From positions 9,595 to 73,594 of the forward strand of contig FOFK01000005.1 of NCBI GenBank assembly GCA_900110975.1: 64,000 bases of DNA. The letters are read 5' to 3'. Made by a program: the position numbers and the translations under genes. Every line of letters begins with the position of its first letter. Positions within the stretch are counted from its first letter, which is position 1. Below, piece after piece: positions 56,304 to 64,000 of this stretch. The DNA is from Lachnospiraceae bacterium RM5 (lineage in GTDB: Bacteria > Bacillota > Clostridia > Lachnospirales > Lachnospiraceae). Below the pieces are notes generated by a model. That model did not search any database. It saw only the letters and a list, made by a program, of their open reading frames with translations, and was not told the DNA's origin.

Positions 56304-56993
56304 CTACTCTTTATAAAAATAACCAACGCCCCATTTTGTCTGAACATACTTTGGCTCACCCGGGTCAGTTTCTATTTTTCCTCTTAATCTTCTTACGTGT
56401 ACATCAACAGTTCTTACATCACCAGGATACTCATATCCCCATACAATATTAAGAAGTTTTTCTCTGCTGTATACCTTGTTTGGATTGCTTAAAAGAAGCT
56501 CTAAAAGATCAAATTCCTTTGCAGTAAGATTAATTTCTTTTCCTGAAATCTTGACACTTCTTCCTTCAATGTCCATCTCAAGATCTCCTTTTCTTATCAC
56601 TTTAACGTCTTTTGACTTTTCTGATACTGAGGAAGATCTTCTCATAATAGCTTTAATTCTTGCTTTAACTTCTAATATATTAAATGGCTTTGTGATATAA
56701 TCATCTGCACCATATTCAAGACCAAGTATTTTATTTGTATCATCGCCTTTTGCAGTAAGCATAATAACAGGCATAGTAGAAAATTCCCTTATTTTACTAA
56801 GAACTTCATATCCATCAAAAACAGGAAGCATAACATCCAAAAGCACAATGTCATACTCAGTCTGTTTTGCTAATTCAACAGCTTCTCCACCATCATAAGC
56901 ACAATCTACTGTCATTCCATCCTGCTCCAAACTAAATTTTATACCTTTAACTATTGATTTCTCATCATCAACAACAAGGACTCTGTTTCCCAT
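56304..56993 (-). CDS. OmpR-family response regulator
   Basis: 229 residues. Receiver domain with 'LVVDDEKSIVKGI', phospho-acceptor in 'IVLLDVMLPVFDGYEVL' (Asp about 53), 'MLTAKGDDTNKI' and Lys in 'DYITKPFNI'. C-terminal winged helix ending 'VDVHVRRLRGKIETDPGEP' and 'VQTKWGVGYFYKE'. Close in style to WalR/ResD. GGAGG precedes ATG by six bases. Its genes of action may include the competence genes around it (inference). Confidence 0.95.
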   Translation of the reverse strand: MGNRVLVVDDEKSIVKGIKFSLEQDGMTVDCAYDGGEAVELAKQTEYDIVLLDVMLPVFDGYEVLSKIREFSTMPVIMLTAKGDDTNKILGLEYGADDYITKPFNILEVKARIKAIMRRSSSVSEKSKDVKVIRKGDLEMDIEGRSVKISGKEINLTAKEFDLLELLLSNPNKVYSREKLLNIVWGYEYPGDVRTVDVHVRRLRGKIETDPGEPKYVQTKWGVGYFYKE

Positions 56994-57036
56994 TTTTTCC
57001 TCCTAATATCTGTATCTTTTTTTGTAAACTTACCAC

Positions 57037-57750
57037 TTAAACAACAATTAAATCTTTAATTTTATTAAACAAAGCATCTTTAATACCGCTGATATTTTTA
57101 ATATCTTCAATACTTGAAAAACTTCCATTTTCTTCTCTGTATGAAATAATTGCATTTGCCTTTATTTCGCCAATTCCAGGAAGTGTCATTAATTCATCAG
57201 CACCTGCGGTATTTATATTTACTTTATCATTTTCTGCATTACCCGATGAAGTTTTGTCCTCATCAGATAACCTTTCAGATAAATTATCATATAAGCTTTC
57301 TGATATATCAACAACATCCTTATCCCCTAAATCTTCTCCGATACAGGGAACATAAATACTCATACCGTCAGAAATTTTTGATGCTCCATTTATGGCGCTT
57401 ACATCAGCATTTTCAAGATATCCGCCTGCCATTTCAACTATCTGAAAAATCCTTGCATCCTCTTCTGATTCATAAACACCAGGATTAGTAACCGCTCCAG
57501 TTATCTGCACGAAGCATTTCAAATCCGTTCTCCCATCAGAATCTTTTCCGGAAGCATCACTATCTGATATATCACTATCTACTGCATTACTACGTAATCC
57601 TGCAGTTTCATTCTTTTCAGATGAACTTATACTTTCACCGGCAAACGTTTCTTTAATAACGGTTCCTCTATTATCTTCATAAGATTTTAGAATAAGTAAA
57701 ATACTGATTCCTATCAGGAATCCACCTGATAAAATTATTTTTTTTAGCAT
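57037..57750 (-). CDS. comEA: Competence protein ComEA (DNA receptor)
   Basis: 237 residues. N-terminal membrane anchor (about 5-23), a Ser/Glu/Asp-rich spacer, an SLBB-type domain ('VQITGAVTNPGVYESEEDAR', about 82-101) and C-terminal helix-hairpin-helix DNA-binding repeats ('VNINTAGADELMTLPGIGEI', about 175-194, and 'IEDIKNISGIKDALFNKIKD'). It binds incoming double-stranded DNA outside the membrane and passes it to ComEC. First gene of a run ending in comEC, 43 bases before the response regulator. Confidence 0.94.
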   Translation of the reverse strand: MLKKIILSGGFLIGISILLILKSYEDNRGTVIKETFAGESISSSEKNETAGLRSNAVDSDISDSDASGKDSDGRTDLKCFVQITGAVTNPGVYESEEDARIFQIVEMAGGYLENADVSAINGASKISDGMSIYVPCIGEDLGDKDVVDISESLYDNLSERLSDEDKTSSGNAENDKVNINTAGADELMTLPGIGEIKANAIISYREENGSFSSIEDIKNISGIKDALFNKIKDLIVV

Positions 57751-57832
57751 ATGAAATCCCCCTTATCACAAAGAGATTTCAAAACACACTTTAATTTTAC
57801 AAAAAAACAAAATATATTACAATAATATTAAA

Positions 57833-59029
57833 TTATTTTTTATTAAAACTTTCAAATACAGAATCAATAATGTTATACATTTCATCAACATTTTCTTTTG
57901 TAATGATAAGAGGTGGCACAAATCTTAATACATCAGAGCCTGCACTGATAACAATAAGTCCCTTTTCAATAGATTTTGTTACCACTTCTCCTACAGGTAT
58001 ATCAAGAATAAGTCCCTGCATAAGTCCTTTTCCTCTGTGTCCTTTTACAAAATCATATTTCTCTGTTAATGCATCAAACTTTTCTTCCATATATTTTGAA
58101 ACTTCATTAACATTATTTAAAACATCCGTATTTTCAAATAAATCAAGGACTTTATTAATTGCAGTACATGCAAGAGGGTTACCTCCATATGTTGTACCAT
58201 GATCTCCCGGCACTAAAACTGCTGCTTTTTCATTTGTAATAAATGCACCAACAGGAATACCACAGCCCAATGCCTTTGCAAGTGTAAGAATATCAGGCTT
58301 AACTCCATAATATTCATGGGCAAACATTTTTCCGCTTCTTCCCATTCCACACTGGATTTCATCAAAAATAAGAAGAATATCTTTTTCATCACAAATTTCT
58401 TTTATGCCTTTGATAAATTCTTCATTTGCAGGATAAATTCCACCTTCACCCTGTATTGGCTCTAAAATAATTGCACATGTTTTATCATTTACAAGAGCTT
58501 TAACACTATCTAAATCATTATAATCAGCAAATTTCACTCCACCAATTAATGGTTTGAAAGCTTCCTGATATTTTTCATTTCCAGTAACTGAAAGAGCACC
58601 CATACTTCTTCCGTGGAAAGAATGTTTCATCGCAATTATCTCATGATCATTTTTTCCATCTTTATTAAAAGCATATTTTCTTGCTGTTTTAATAGCACCT
58701 TCAATAGCTTCTGTTCCGCTGTTTGTAAAGAAAACCCTGTCCATTTTAGTAATTTCTTTTAATCTTTTTGCGGCCATTAAAGAAGGAACATTATAATATA
58801 AATTCGATGTATGAATAAGTTTATCAATCTGCTCTTTTAATGCATTATTATATTCTTTATTATTGTATCCAAAAGCAAAAACAGCTATACCTGCTGCAAA
58901 ATCAAGATATTTTTTTCCGTCTGTATCATAAAGATAAACGCCATCACCTTTATCTAAAACGAGTTTGAATCTGTTATATGTATGAAGTAAAGATTCTTCT
59001 GCAATATCAATATATTCCTGTTTATTCAT
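57833..59029 (-). CDS. argD: Acetylornithine aminotransferase
   Basis: 398 residues, class III pyridoxal-phosphate aminotransferase. It converts N-acetylglutamate semialdehyde to N-acetylornithine. 'TNSGTEAIEGAIKTARKYA' (about 98-116), 'HSFHGRSMGALSVTGN', 'LLIFDEIQCGMGRSGKMF', and the PLP lysine in 'ILTLAKALGCGIPVGAF' (about 252). Last gene of argC-argJ-argB-argD. AAAGGGG lies about ten bases before ATG. Confidence 0.95.
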   Translation of the reverse strand: MNKQEYIDIAEESLLHTYNRFKLVLDKGDGVYLYDTDGKKYLDFAAGIAVFAFGYNNKEYNNALKEQIDKLIHTSNLYYNVPSLMAAKRLKEITKMDRVFFTNSGTEAIEGAIKTARKYAFNKDGKNDHEIIAMKHSFHGRSMGALSVTGNEKYQEAFKPLIGGVKFADYNDLDSVKALVNDKTCAIILEPIQGEGGIYPANEEFIKGIKEICDEKDILLIFDEIQCGMGRSGKMFAHEYYGVKPDILTLAKALGCGIPVGAFITNEKAAVLVPGDHGTTYGGNPLACTAINKVLDLFENTDVLNNVNEVSKYMEEKFDALTEKYDFVKGHRGKGLMQGLILDIPVGEVVTKSIEKGLIVISAGSDVLRFVPPLIITKENVDEMYNIIDSVFESFNKK

Positions 59030-59047
59030 AATACAAAGCCCCTTTCT

Positions 59048-59944
59048 TTAATCTAAATAAAATTTCTCTGCATCTTTTCCAAGTATTGCTGTTCCAATAC
59101 CTTTATTAGTAAAGATTTCAAGTAATAAGCAATGAGGTATTCTTCCATCAAGGATATGCACTCTGCTAACACCTTTTTCAATCGCTTCAATACAATTGTT
59201 AAGTTTTGGAAGCATTCCGCCACCAATATATCCATCATCTATAAGCTTCTTAGCATCCTCAATCATTAATTCAGAAATCAATGTATCAGGATCATCCTTA
59301 TCTTTATAAACGCCTTCAATATCTGTTAAGAATGCAAGTTTCTCAGCACTTACAGCTTTTGCAATTGCACATGCTGCATCATCCGCATTAATATTATATG
59401 TATTAAAGTCATTATCAAGACCAATTGGACAAACAATTGGAAGATAATCATCATCTAATAAATCATATAAAATCTTAGGATTAACTTTTGTAATATCTCC
59501 AACAAAACCAATGTCTTTACCGTCTGAATATTTTTTCTCGCACTCTAAAAGTTTTCCATCTTTTCCTGAAATACTTACAGCTTTAACACCAAGTTCTTCA
59601 ACCATGGAAACTAATGATTTACCAACTTTTCCAAGAACCATTTCAGCTATTTCCATTGTATTTTCATCAGTAACTCTGAGTCCGTTAATAAATTCAGGTT
59701 TATTTCCTGAAAGTTCAACCCATTTACTAATTTCCTTACCGCCACCATGAACAATAATTGGCTTAAATCCAACTAATTTAAGTAATGTCACATCCTTAAT
59801 GACATTTTTCTTAAGTTCATTGTCAACCATGGCACTTCCACCATATTTAACAACTATAATTTTTCTGTTGAATCTTTGAATATATGGTAATGCTTCAATT
59901 AATACACTTGCTTTTTCAAGATACTTATCCATTTCTTTTTCCAT
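59048..59944 (-). CDS. argB: Acetylglutamate kinase
   Basis: 298 residues from ATG 59944, preceded by AAGGA at eight bases; an earlier ATG at 59968 lacks a site. It phosphorylates N-acetylglutamate. ATP-binding '[13 protein letters not shown]' (about 30-42), substrate loop '[20 protein letters not shown]', '[20 protein letters not shown]', and C-terminal '[20 protein letters not shown]'. The N-terminal extension of about 20 residues ('[15 protein letters not shown]') is that of the hexameric, arginine-inhibited type, as expected with ArgJ recycling. Confidence 0.95.
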   Translation of the reverse strand: MEKEMDKYLEKASVLIEALPYIQRFNRKIIVVKYGGSAMVDNELKKNVIKDVTLLKLVGFKPIIVHGGGKEISKWVELSGNKPEFINGLRVTDENTMEIAEMVLGKVGKSLVSMVEELGVKAVSISGKDGKLLECEKKYSDGKDIGFVGDITKVNPKILYDLLDDDYLPIVCPIGLDNDFNTYNINADDAACAIAKAVSAEKLAFLTDIEGVYKDKDDPDTLISELMIEDAKKLIDDGYIGGGMLPKLNNCIEAIEKGVSRVHILDGRIPHCLLLEIFTNKGIGTAILGKDAEKFYLD

Positions 59945-60031
59945 GGTAATCTTCCTTTCATACATCATTTAATTATCTGATAATTATAAAAATATATAAT
60001 CTGTTTATAATGATTTTTTTAACAATAATTC

Positions 60032-61261
60032 TTAGCTTCTATAATCAGCATTTATTTTTACATATTCATATGTTAAATCACAGCCCCATGCTATGGCGTC
60101 TTCTTTTCCTGCATTCATATCGCATATAATTGCCACTTCATCACTGTCTAAAACTTTATATGCATAATCTTCATCAAACTCAAGAACCACACCTTTTTCA
60201 ACCATCATGATTCTGCCGTTTTTACTCTCATAATATACATTTACTTTTTCAATATCAAAGTCCACACCTGCATATCCAAGGGCACATAAAATTCTTCCGC
60301 AATTTGCGTCTTTTCCAAATATTGCAGCCTTTGTTAAAGATGATGAAATAACAGATTTCGCAAGTTTTCTTGCCATATCTTTTGAAGCAGCATTTAAAAC
60401 TCTTGTTTCAATAAGAGTTGTTGCACCCTCCCCATCCTTTGCAATATTCTTTGCAAGTTCTGAACATACTACATATAAAGCTTCATAAAATTTGTTATAA
60501 TCTTCATTTTCAGTAGTAATTTTTTCATTATTTGCCATCTTATTTGCCATTATAATAACCGTATCATTTGTGGATGTATCTCCATCAACAGATACCATAT
60601 TATAGGTATCTTTAACAACATTAGTAAGTGCCTTTGTAAGCATTTCCTTTGAAATATCAGCATCTGTTGTTATAAATGATAACATTGTAGACATATTTAT
60701 ATGAATCATTCCGGAACCTTTACACATTCCACCGATTGTAACATCTTTACCGGAAATATTTACCTTAACAGAAACTTCCTTTGGATGTGTGTCAGTTGTC
60801 ATGATTGCTACTGCTGCGTTATTTGCTTTCTCTGCACTTCTGTCCAACGCAGGATAAATCTTTTCAATTCCTTCAAGAATTTTTGCAACCGGAAGAGTTG
60901 GACCAATTACACCTGTTGATGCACATAAAATCTCATCTTCTCTTAAACCTGAAACAGCTGATAATCCTTTTGCTATTTCAGCACAGTTTTTCATTCCTCT
61001 TTCGCCGGTAGCTGCATTAGCAATACCTGAATTTATTACGATTGCTCTTACATCATCTGATTCATCTATTACTTTTCTATCCCATTTTACAGGTGCTGCC
61101 TTAACAACATTTGTTGTAAAAGTACCTGCACAAACACATGGTTCTTCACAAAAGATCATGGCAAGGTCATCTTTTTCCTTATTTGAAGCCTTTATACCAA
61201 CCCATGTACTTCCTGCTTTAAATCCTAAAGGAGCACAAACTCCACCTTCAACATGATTCAT
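60032..61261 (-). CDS. argJ: Bifunctional ornithine acetyltransferase / N-acetylglutamate synthase
   Basis: 409 residues, full length. It recycles the acetyl group from N-acetylornithine to glutamate. The self-cleavage region is 'CKGSGMIHINMSTMLSFITT' (about 183-202), with the Thr nucleophile after it in 'STML'; usual family form is 'KGSGMIHPNMATML'. AGGAGG lies before ATG. Makes a separate ArgA unnecessary. Between argC and argB. Confidence 0.95.
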   Translation of the reverse strand: MNHVEGGVCAPLGFKAGSTWVGIKASNKEKDDLAMIFCEEPCVCAGTFTTNVVKAAPVKWDRKVIDESDDVRAIVINSGIANAATGERGMKNCAEIAKGLSAVSGLREDEILCASTGVIGPTLPVAKILEGIEKIYPALDRSAEKANNAAVAIMTTDTHPKEVSVKVNISGKDVTIGGMCKGSGMIHINMSTMLSFITTDADISKEMLTKALTNVVKDTYNMVSVDGDTSTNDTVIIMANKMANNEKITTENEDYNKFYEALYVVCSELAKNIAKDGEGATTLIETRVLNAASKDMARKLAKSVISSSLTKAAIFGKDANCGRILCALGYAGVDFDIEKVNVYYESKNGRIMMVEKGVVLEFDEDYAYKVLDSDEVAIICDMNAGKEDAIAWGCDLTYEYVKINADYRS

Positions 61262-61272
61262 ATAATACCTCC

Positions 61273-62313
61273 TTATGGGAACATTGGAATCTGGTCAATT
61301 CCTTCCCATTCATCTTCACCAAACATAATATTCATATTCTGTACTGCCTGTCCTGCTGCACCTTTAATAAGGTTATCAATGGCACCCATCATAATAATTC
61401 TGTTTGTTCTTTCATCAATCTTAAAGTTAACATCACAATAATTACTTCCCTCAACCCATCTTGTTTCAGGATTTACATCTTTATCAAGCACTCTGACAAA
61501 TTTCTCTTTATCATAATATTTATCATATACAGCTTTAACTTCATCATAACTTACATTTTTATTAAGCTTAGCGTAAGCTGTAACTAAAATTCCTCTGTTC
61601 ATAGGAACAAGGTGTGGTGTGAAATTAATCATCACTTCACCGCCTGCAGCATAGCCTAACTGCTCTTCAATCTCAGGTGTATGTCTATGTGTTGCAACAC
61701 CATATGCTTTAATATTTTCATTCACTTCACAGAAAAGATTATTTACCTTTGCGCCTCTTCCTGCACCTGATGTACCAGATTTAGCATCAATAATAATAGA
61801 ATCCTTATCAATAAAATTTTCTTTAAGCAAAGGATAAATACTTAATATTGAACATGTTGGAAAACATCCAGGATTTGCAATAAGTCTTGCATTTTTAACC
61901 TTATCTCTGTTTATTTCACAAAGACCATAAACTGCTTCATCAATATATTCCTTGCTCATATGCTCAATGCCATACCATTTCTCATATGTATCAACATCTT
62001 TAATTCTGAAGTCAGCGCTAAGATCAATTACCTTAACTTTTTTTAATACTTCTTCATTTATAATCTTTGAGCAGAGTCCCTGAGGTGTAGCTGTAAAAAT
62101 AACATCTACTTTATTTGCAAGTTCATCTATATTATCATCTAAACACTTATCATCAACTATCTGAAACATATTTTGAAATACTTCATAATACTTCTTATCT
62201 ATATAACTTCTAGAACCATACCATTCCACCTTTGCATTTTTATGAGATGAAATAAGTCTTACTATTTCAGCTCCTGCATATCCTGTCGAACCTATAATTC
62301 CAACTTTAATCAT
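61273..62313 (-). CDS. argC: N-acetyl-gamma-glutamyl-phosphate reductase
   Basis: 346 residues. 'VGIIGSTGYAGAEIVRLISS' (NADP binding) at the N-terminus, nucleophilic Cys in 'LIANPGCFPTCSILS' (about 149), 'KSGTSGAGRGAKVNNLFCEV' and 'YGVATHRHTPEIEEQL'. First gene of the argCJBD unit, driven by a promoter overlapped by two ArgR-like boxes. AAGGA lies about seven bases before ATG. Confidence 0.96.
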   Translation of the reverse strand: MIKVGIIGSTGYAGAEIVRLISSHKNAKVEWYGSRSYIDKKYYEVFQNMFQIVDDKCLDDNIDELANKVDVIFTATPQGLCSKIINEEVLKKVKVIDLSADFRIKDVDTYEKWYGIEHMSKEYIDEAVYGLCEINRDKVKNARLIANPGCFPTCSILSIYPLLKENFIDKDSIIIDAKSGTSGAGRGAKVNNLFCEVNENIKAYGVATHRHTPEIEEQLGYAAGGEVMINFTPHLVPMNRGILVTAYAKLNKNVSYDEVKAVYDKYYDKEKFVRVLDKDVNPETRWVEGSNYCDVNFKIDERTNRIIMMGAIDNLIKGAAGQAVQNMNIMFGEDEWEGIDQIPMFP

Positions 62314-62364
62314 ATTATTTCCTTCTTTCCTTATCAGTTTATTTTTATAAAAATGAAAATACAG

Positions 62365-62398
62365 TGCATATTATACATTTTTTATGCATAATATGCAA
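62365..62398 (-). promoter_or_regulatory. argC promoter with tandem ArgR-like operators
   Basis: On the minus strand TTGCAT (62398-62393), 17 bases, TATAAT (62375-62370). Two palindromes cover it: TGCATATTATACA (62365-62377, plus strand) over the -10, and TGCATAATATGCA (62385-62397) over the -35, centres 20 bases apart, the spacing of paired ARG boxes. Confidence 0.75.
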
Positions 62399-62476
62399 TA
62401 GAATTATACACAATATTATTTTTAAATTTTCTTATATTTTTGTTTATAAATTTCATATAATTTTGTTTATTTGCCA

Positions 62477-62505
62477 TTGACGATTATTTCATATTATTGT
62501 ACACT
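62477..62505 (+). promoter_or_regulatory. argG promoter
   Basis: TTGACG (62477-62482), 17 bases, TACACT (62500-62505). Confidence 0.68.
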
Positions 62506-62542
62506 AATTACAGTGTTATGCTGTTGCATAAATATAAAATTT

Positions 62543-62560
62543 TATGAATAAATATTCACA
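62543..62560 (+). promoter_or_regulatory. ARG box in front of argG
   Basis: TATGAATAAATATTCACA matches the ARG-box consensus TNTGAATWWWWATTCANW at every position. It lies in the 5' leader just before the AGGAGG of argG. A weaker TGCATAAATATAAAA half-match sits about one box (20 bases) upstream. Confidence 0.85.
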
Positions 62561-62575
62561 CCTAGGAGGTCTTTT

Positions 62576-63808
62576 ATGAAAGAAAAAGTTGTTTTAGCTT
62601 ATTCAGGCGGATTGGATACTACTGCTATTATCCCTTGGTTAAAAGAAAATTTTAACTATGACGTAGTTTGTTGCTGTATAAACTGTGGACAGGGAAATGA
62701 ATTAGACGGATTAGAAGAACGTGCAAAAGCATGTGGTGCTGCTAAACTTTATATTGAAGATATAACAGATGAATTCTGCGAAGATTATATTATGCCATGT
62801 GTTCAGGCAGGCGCAATTTATGAAAATAAATATTTACTTGGTACTTCTATGGCTCGTCCTGGAATTGCTAAGAAATTAGTTGAAATTGCCCGCAAAGAAG
62901 GTGCTGTTGCTATTTGTCACGGTGCAACAGGTAAAGGAAATGACCAGATCAGATTTGAACTTGGTATCAAAGCTTTAGCTCCTGATATTAAAATCATTGC
63001 TCCATGGAGAATGACAGATATCTGGACATTACAGTCCAGAGAAGATGAGATTGAATATTGTGAAGCACATGGAATTCATCTTCCATTTTCTGATGATTCG
63101 AGCTACTCAAGAGATAGAAATATCTGGCATATTTCTCATGAAGGTCTTGAACTTGAAGATCCTGAAAATGCACCAAACTACGAACATCTTTTAGTTCTTG
63201 GTGTTACACCTGAAAAAGCTGTTGATGAACCTGAAGAAGTTACAATGACATTTGAAAAAGGTGTTCCTACTTCTATCAATGGTGTTCAGATGAAAGTTGC
63301 TGATATCATCACAAAATTAAACGAACTCGGCGGAAAACATGGTATCGGTATCATCGATATCGTTGAAAACCGTGTTGTTGGTATGAAATCAAGAGGTGTT
63401 TATGAAACACCAGGTGGAACAATCCTTATGGAAGCTCATGCCCAGCTTGAAGAATTAGTATTAGACAGAGATACTATGAAAGAAAAGAAAGATATCGGAA
63501 ATCACTTTGCACAGCTTGTTTATGAAGGAAAATGGTTTACACCACTTAGAGAAGCACTTCAGGCTTTCGTTGAAAAAACTCAGGAATATGTTACAGGTGA
63601 AGTTAAATTCAGACTTTACAAAGGAAATATTATTAAAGCTGGTACAACTTCTCCATATTCATTATATGACTCATCTCTTGCAAGCTTTACAACAGGTGAT
63701 TTATATGATCATCATGATGCAGACGGATTCATTACATTATTCGGTCTTCCATTAAAAGTTAGAGCTATGAAGATGAAAGAAGTTAAAACACTTAATAATA
63801 CAAAATAA
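62576..63808 (+). CDS. argG: Argininosuccinate synthase
   Basis: 410 residues. Joins citrulline and aspartate with ATP. ATP pyrophosphatase P-loop '[16 protein letters not shown]' (about 8-23); '[20 protein letters not shown]' (about 95-114); '[12 protein letters not shown]' and '[17 protein letters not shown]'. Perfect GGAGG with good spacing. Divergent from argCJBD; argH and the ArgR gene are not in this window. Confidence 0.97.
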   Translation: MKEKVVLAYSGGLDTTAIIPWLKENFNYDVVCCCINCGQGNELDGLEERAKACGAAKLYIEDITDEFCEDYIMPCVQAGAIYENKYLLGTSMARPGIAKKLVEIARKEGAVAICHGATGKGNDQIRFELGIKALAPDIKIIAPWRMTDIWTLQSREDEIEYCEAHGIHLPFSDDSSYSRDRNIWHISHEGLELEDPENAPNYEHLLVLGVTPEKAVDEPEEVTMTFEKGVPTSINGVQMKVADIITKLNELGGKHGIGIIDIVENRVVGMKSRGVYETPGGTILMEAHAQLEELVLDRDTMKEKKDIGNHFAQLVYEGKWFTPLREALQAFVEKTQEYVTGEVKFRLYKGNIIKAGTTSPYSLYDSSLASFTTGDLYDHHDADGFITLFGLPLKVRAMKMKEVKTLNNTK

Positions 63809-63839
63809 TAATACATAAAAATTCAATCATAATATTATT

Positions 63840-63875
63840 ATACCCTCTGTCTATTTGACAGAGGGTATTAATTTT
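63840..63875 (+). terminator. Terminator of argG
   Basis: Perfect 12-bp stem ATACCCTCTGTC / GACAGAGGGTAT (63840-63868), five-base loop, followed by TAATTTTTG. Confidence 0.8.
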
Positions 63876-64000
63876 TGTGGTATGTCATATGTAGGTTTAT
63901 TTATATCTTTCTGCCCTATATCTTCTTTTTGATATACTTTAATACCTTGATTTTTTTTATTTTTTCAAATATTCCATCTATTTCATACCACTATCCTTTT

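Noticed and set aside
63851-63985. Small minus-strand frame at the right edge ('KPTYDIPQKLIPSVK' tail)
   Set aside because: About 44 codons, no start, in-frame stop upstream and all frames from the edge closed; it overlaps the argG terminator, so chance cannot be excluded.

Overview
The window looks like chromosomal DNA of an AT-rich, low-GC Gram-positive anaerobe of the Clostridia, most likely a butyrate-forming member of the Lachnospiraceae. The evidence is the butyryl-CoA cluster in the order thl-crt-hbd-bcd-etfB-etfA, sporulation-related genes (gerW/ytfJ and a GerMN lipoprotein), a B12-dependent methionine synthase whose reactivation domain is a separate gene, glycogen/maltodextrin genes, and strong AGGAGG-type ribosome binding sites. 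This placement is an inference from gene content; no rRNA is present. I saw no tRNA, rRNA, insertion sequence, prophage or CRISPR array.

Layout. 1-11571 (minus) is the 5' part of one giant secreted YD-repeat (Rhs-like) protein whose C-terminus lies beyond the left edge. It is preceded 13 bases upstream by a small secreted protein that carries two YD-like repeats (11585-12283). 12365-15074 holds ligA and rluF. 15193-18307 holds metH and its separate activation-domain gene. 18394-22261 is a run with gerW, a DUF2953 membrane protein, two unrecognised proteins and a HAD phosphatase. lgt (plus) converges on dapB and dapA, followed by a CobO-like gene. 25669-32140 is the butyrate operon, punctuated by unusual arrays of short hairpins. 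32920-40073 is alpha-glucan metabolism: glgP, malQ, a LacI-family regulator and pulA, followed by a surface protein with a possible starch-binding domain (40171-40866). 41003-48335 carries a HAD hydrolase, xth, a TPR-GGDEF protein, thrH, a membrane-anchored unknown and rpsT. 48457-50722 carries holA and a nuclease-like orphan behind a 73-bp tandem repeat. 51227-57750 is comEA, a two-component system, a GerMN lipoprotein and comEC as one apparent operon. 57833-63808 is arginine biosynthesis (argCJBD divergent from argG) with convincing ArgR operators in between.

How it fits together. The butyrate operon turns two acetyl-CoA into butyryl-CoA, with Bcd-EtfAB as the electron-bifurcating step. The neighbouring alpha-glucan genes degrade glycogen and maltodextrin to sugar phosphates that feed acetyl-CoA. 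The LacI-type regulator sits divergently to malQ next to CG-centred palindromes, as expected for local control.

The least ordinary material is noncoding: (i) chains of hairpins with conserved linkers but different, base-paired stem sequences between the butyrate genes; (ii) a four-copy array of CGCG-ended palindromes upstream of thl; (iii) a 73-bp tandem repeat with hairpins in front of a PD-(D/E)XK-like gene; (iv) a hairpin between a perfect Shine-Dalgarno and its start codon that could bring the two together. Among proteins, the giant YD-repeat protein with its mini partner, the TPR-GGDEF protein with a degenerate ATPase-like head, and ComEC with an inserted Cys cluster and Asn-rich 10-residue repeats deserve attention.
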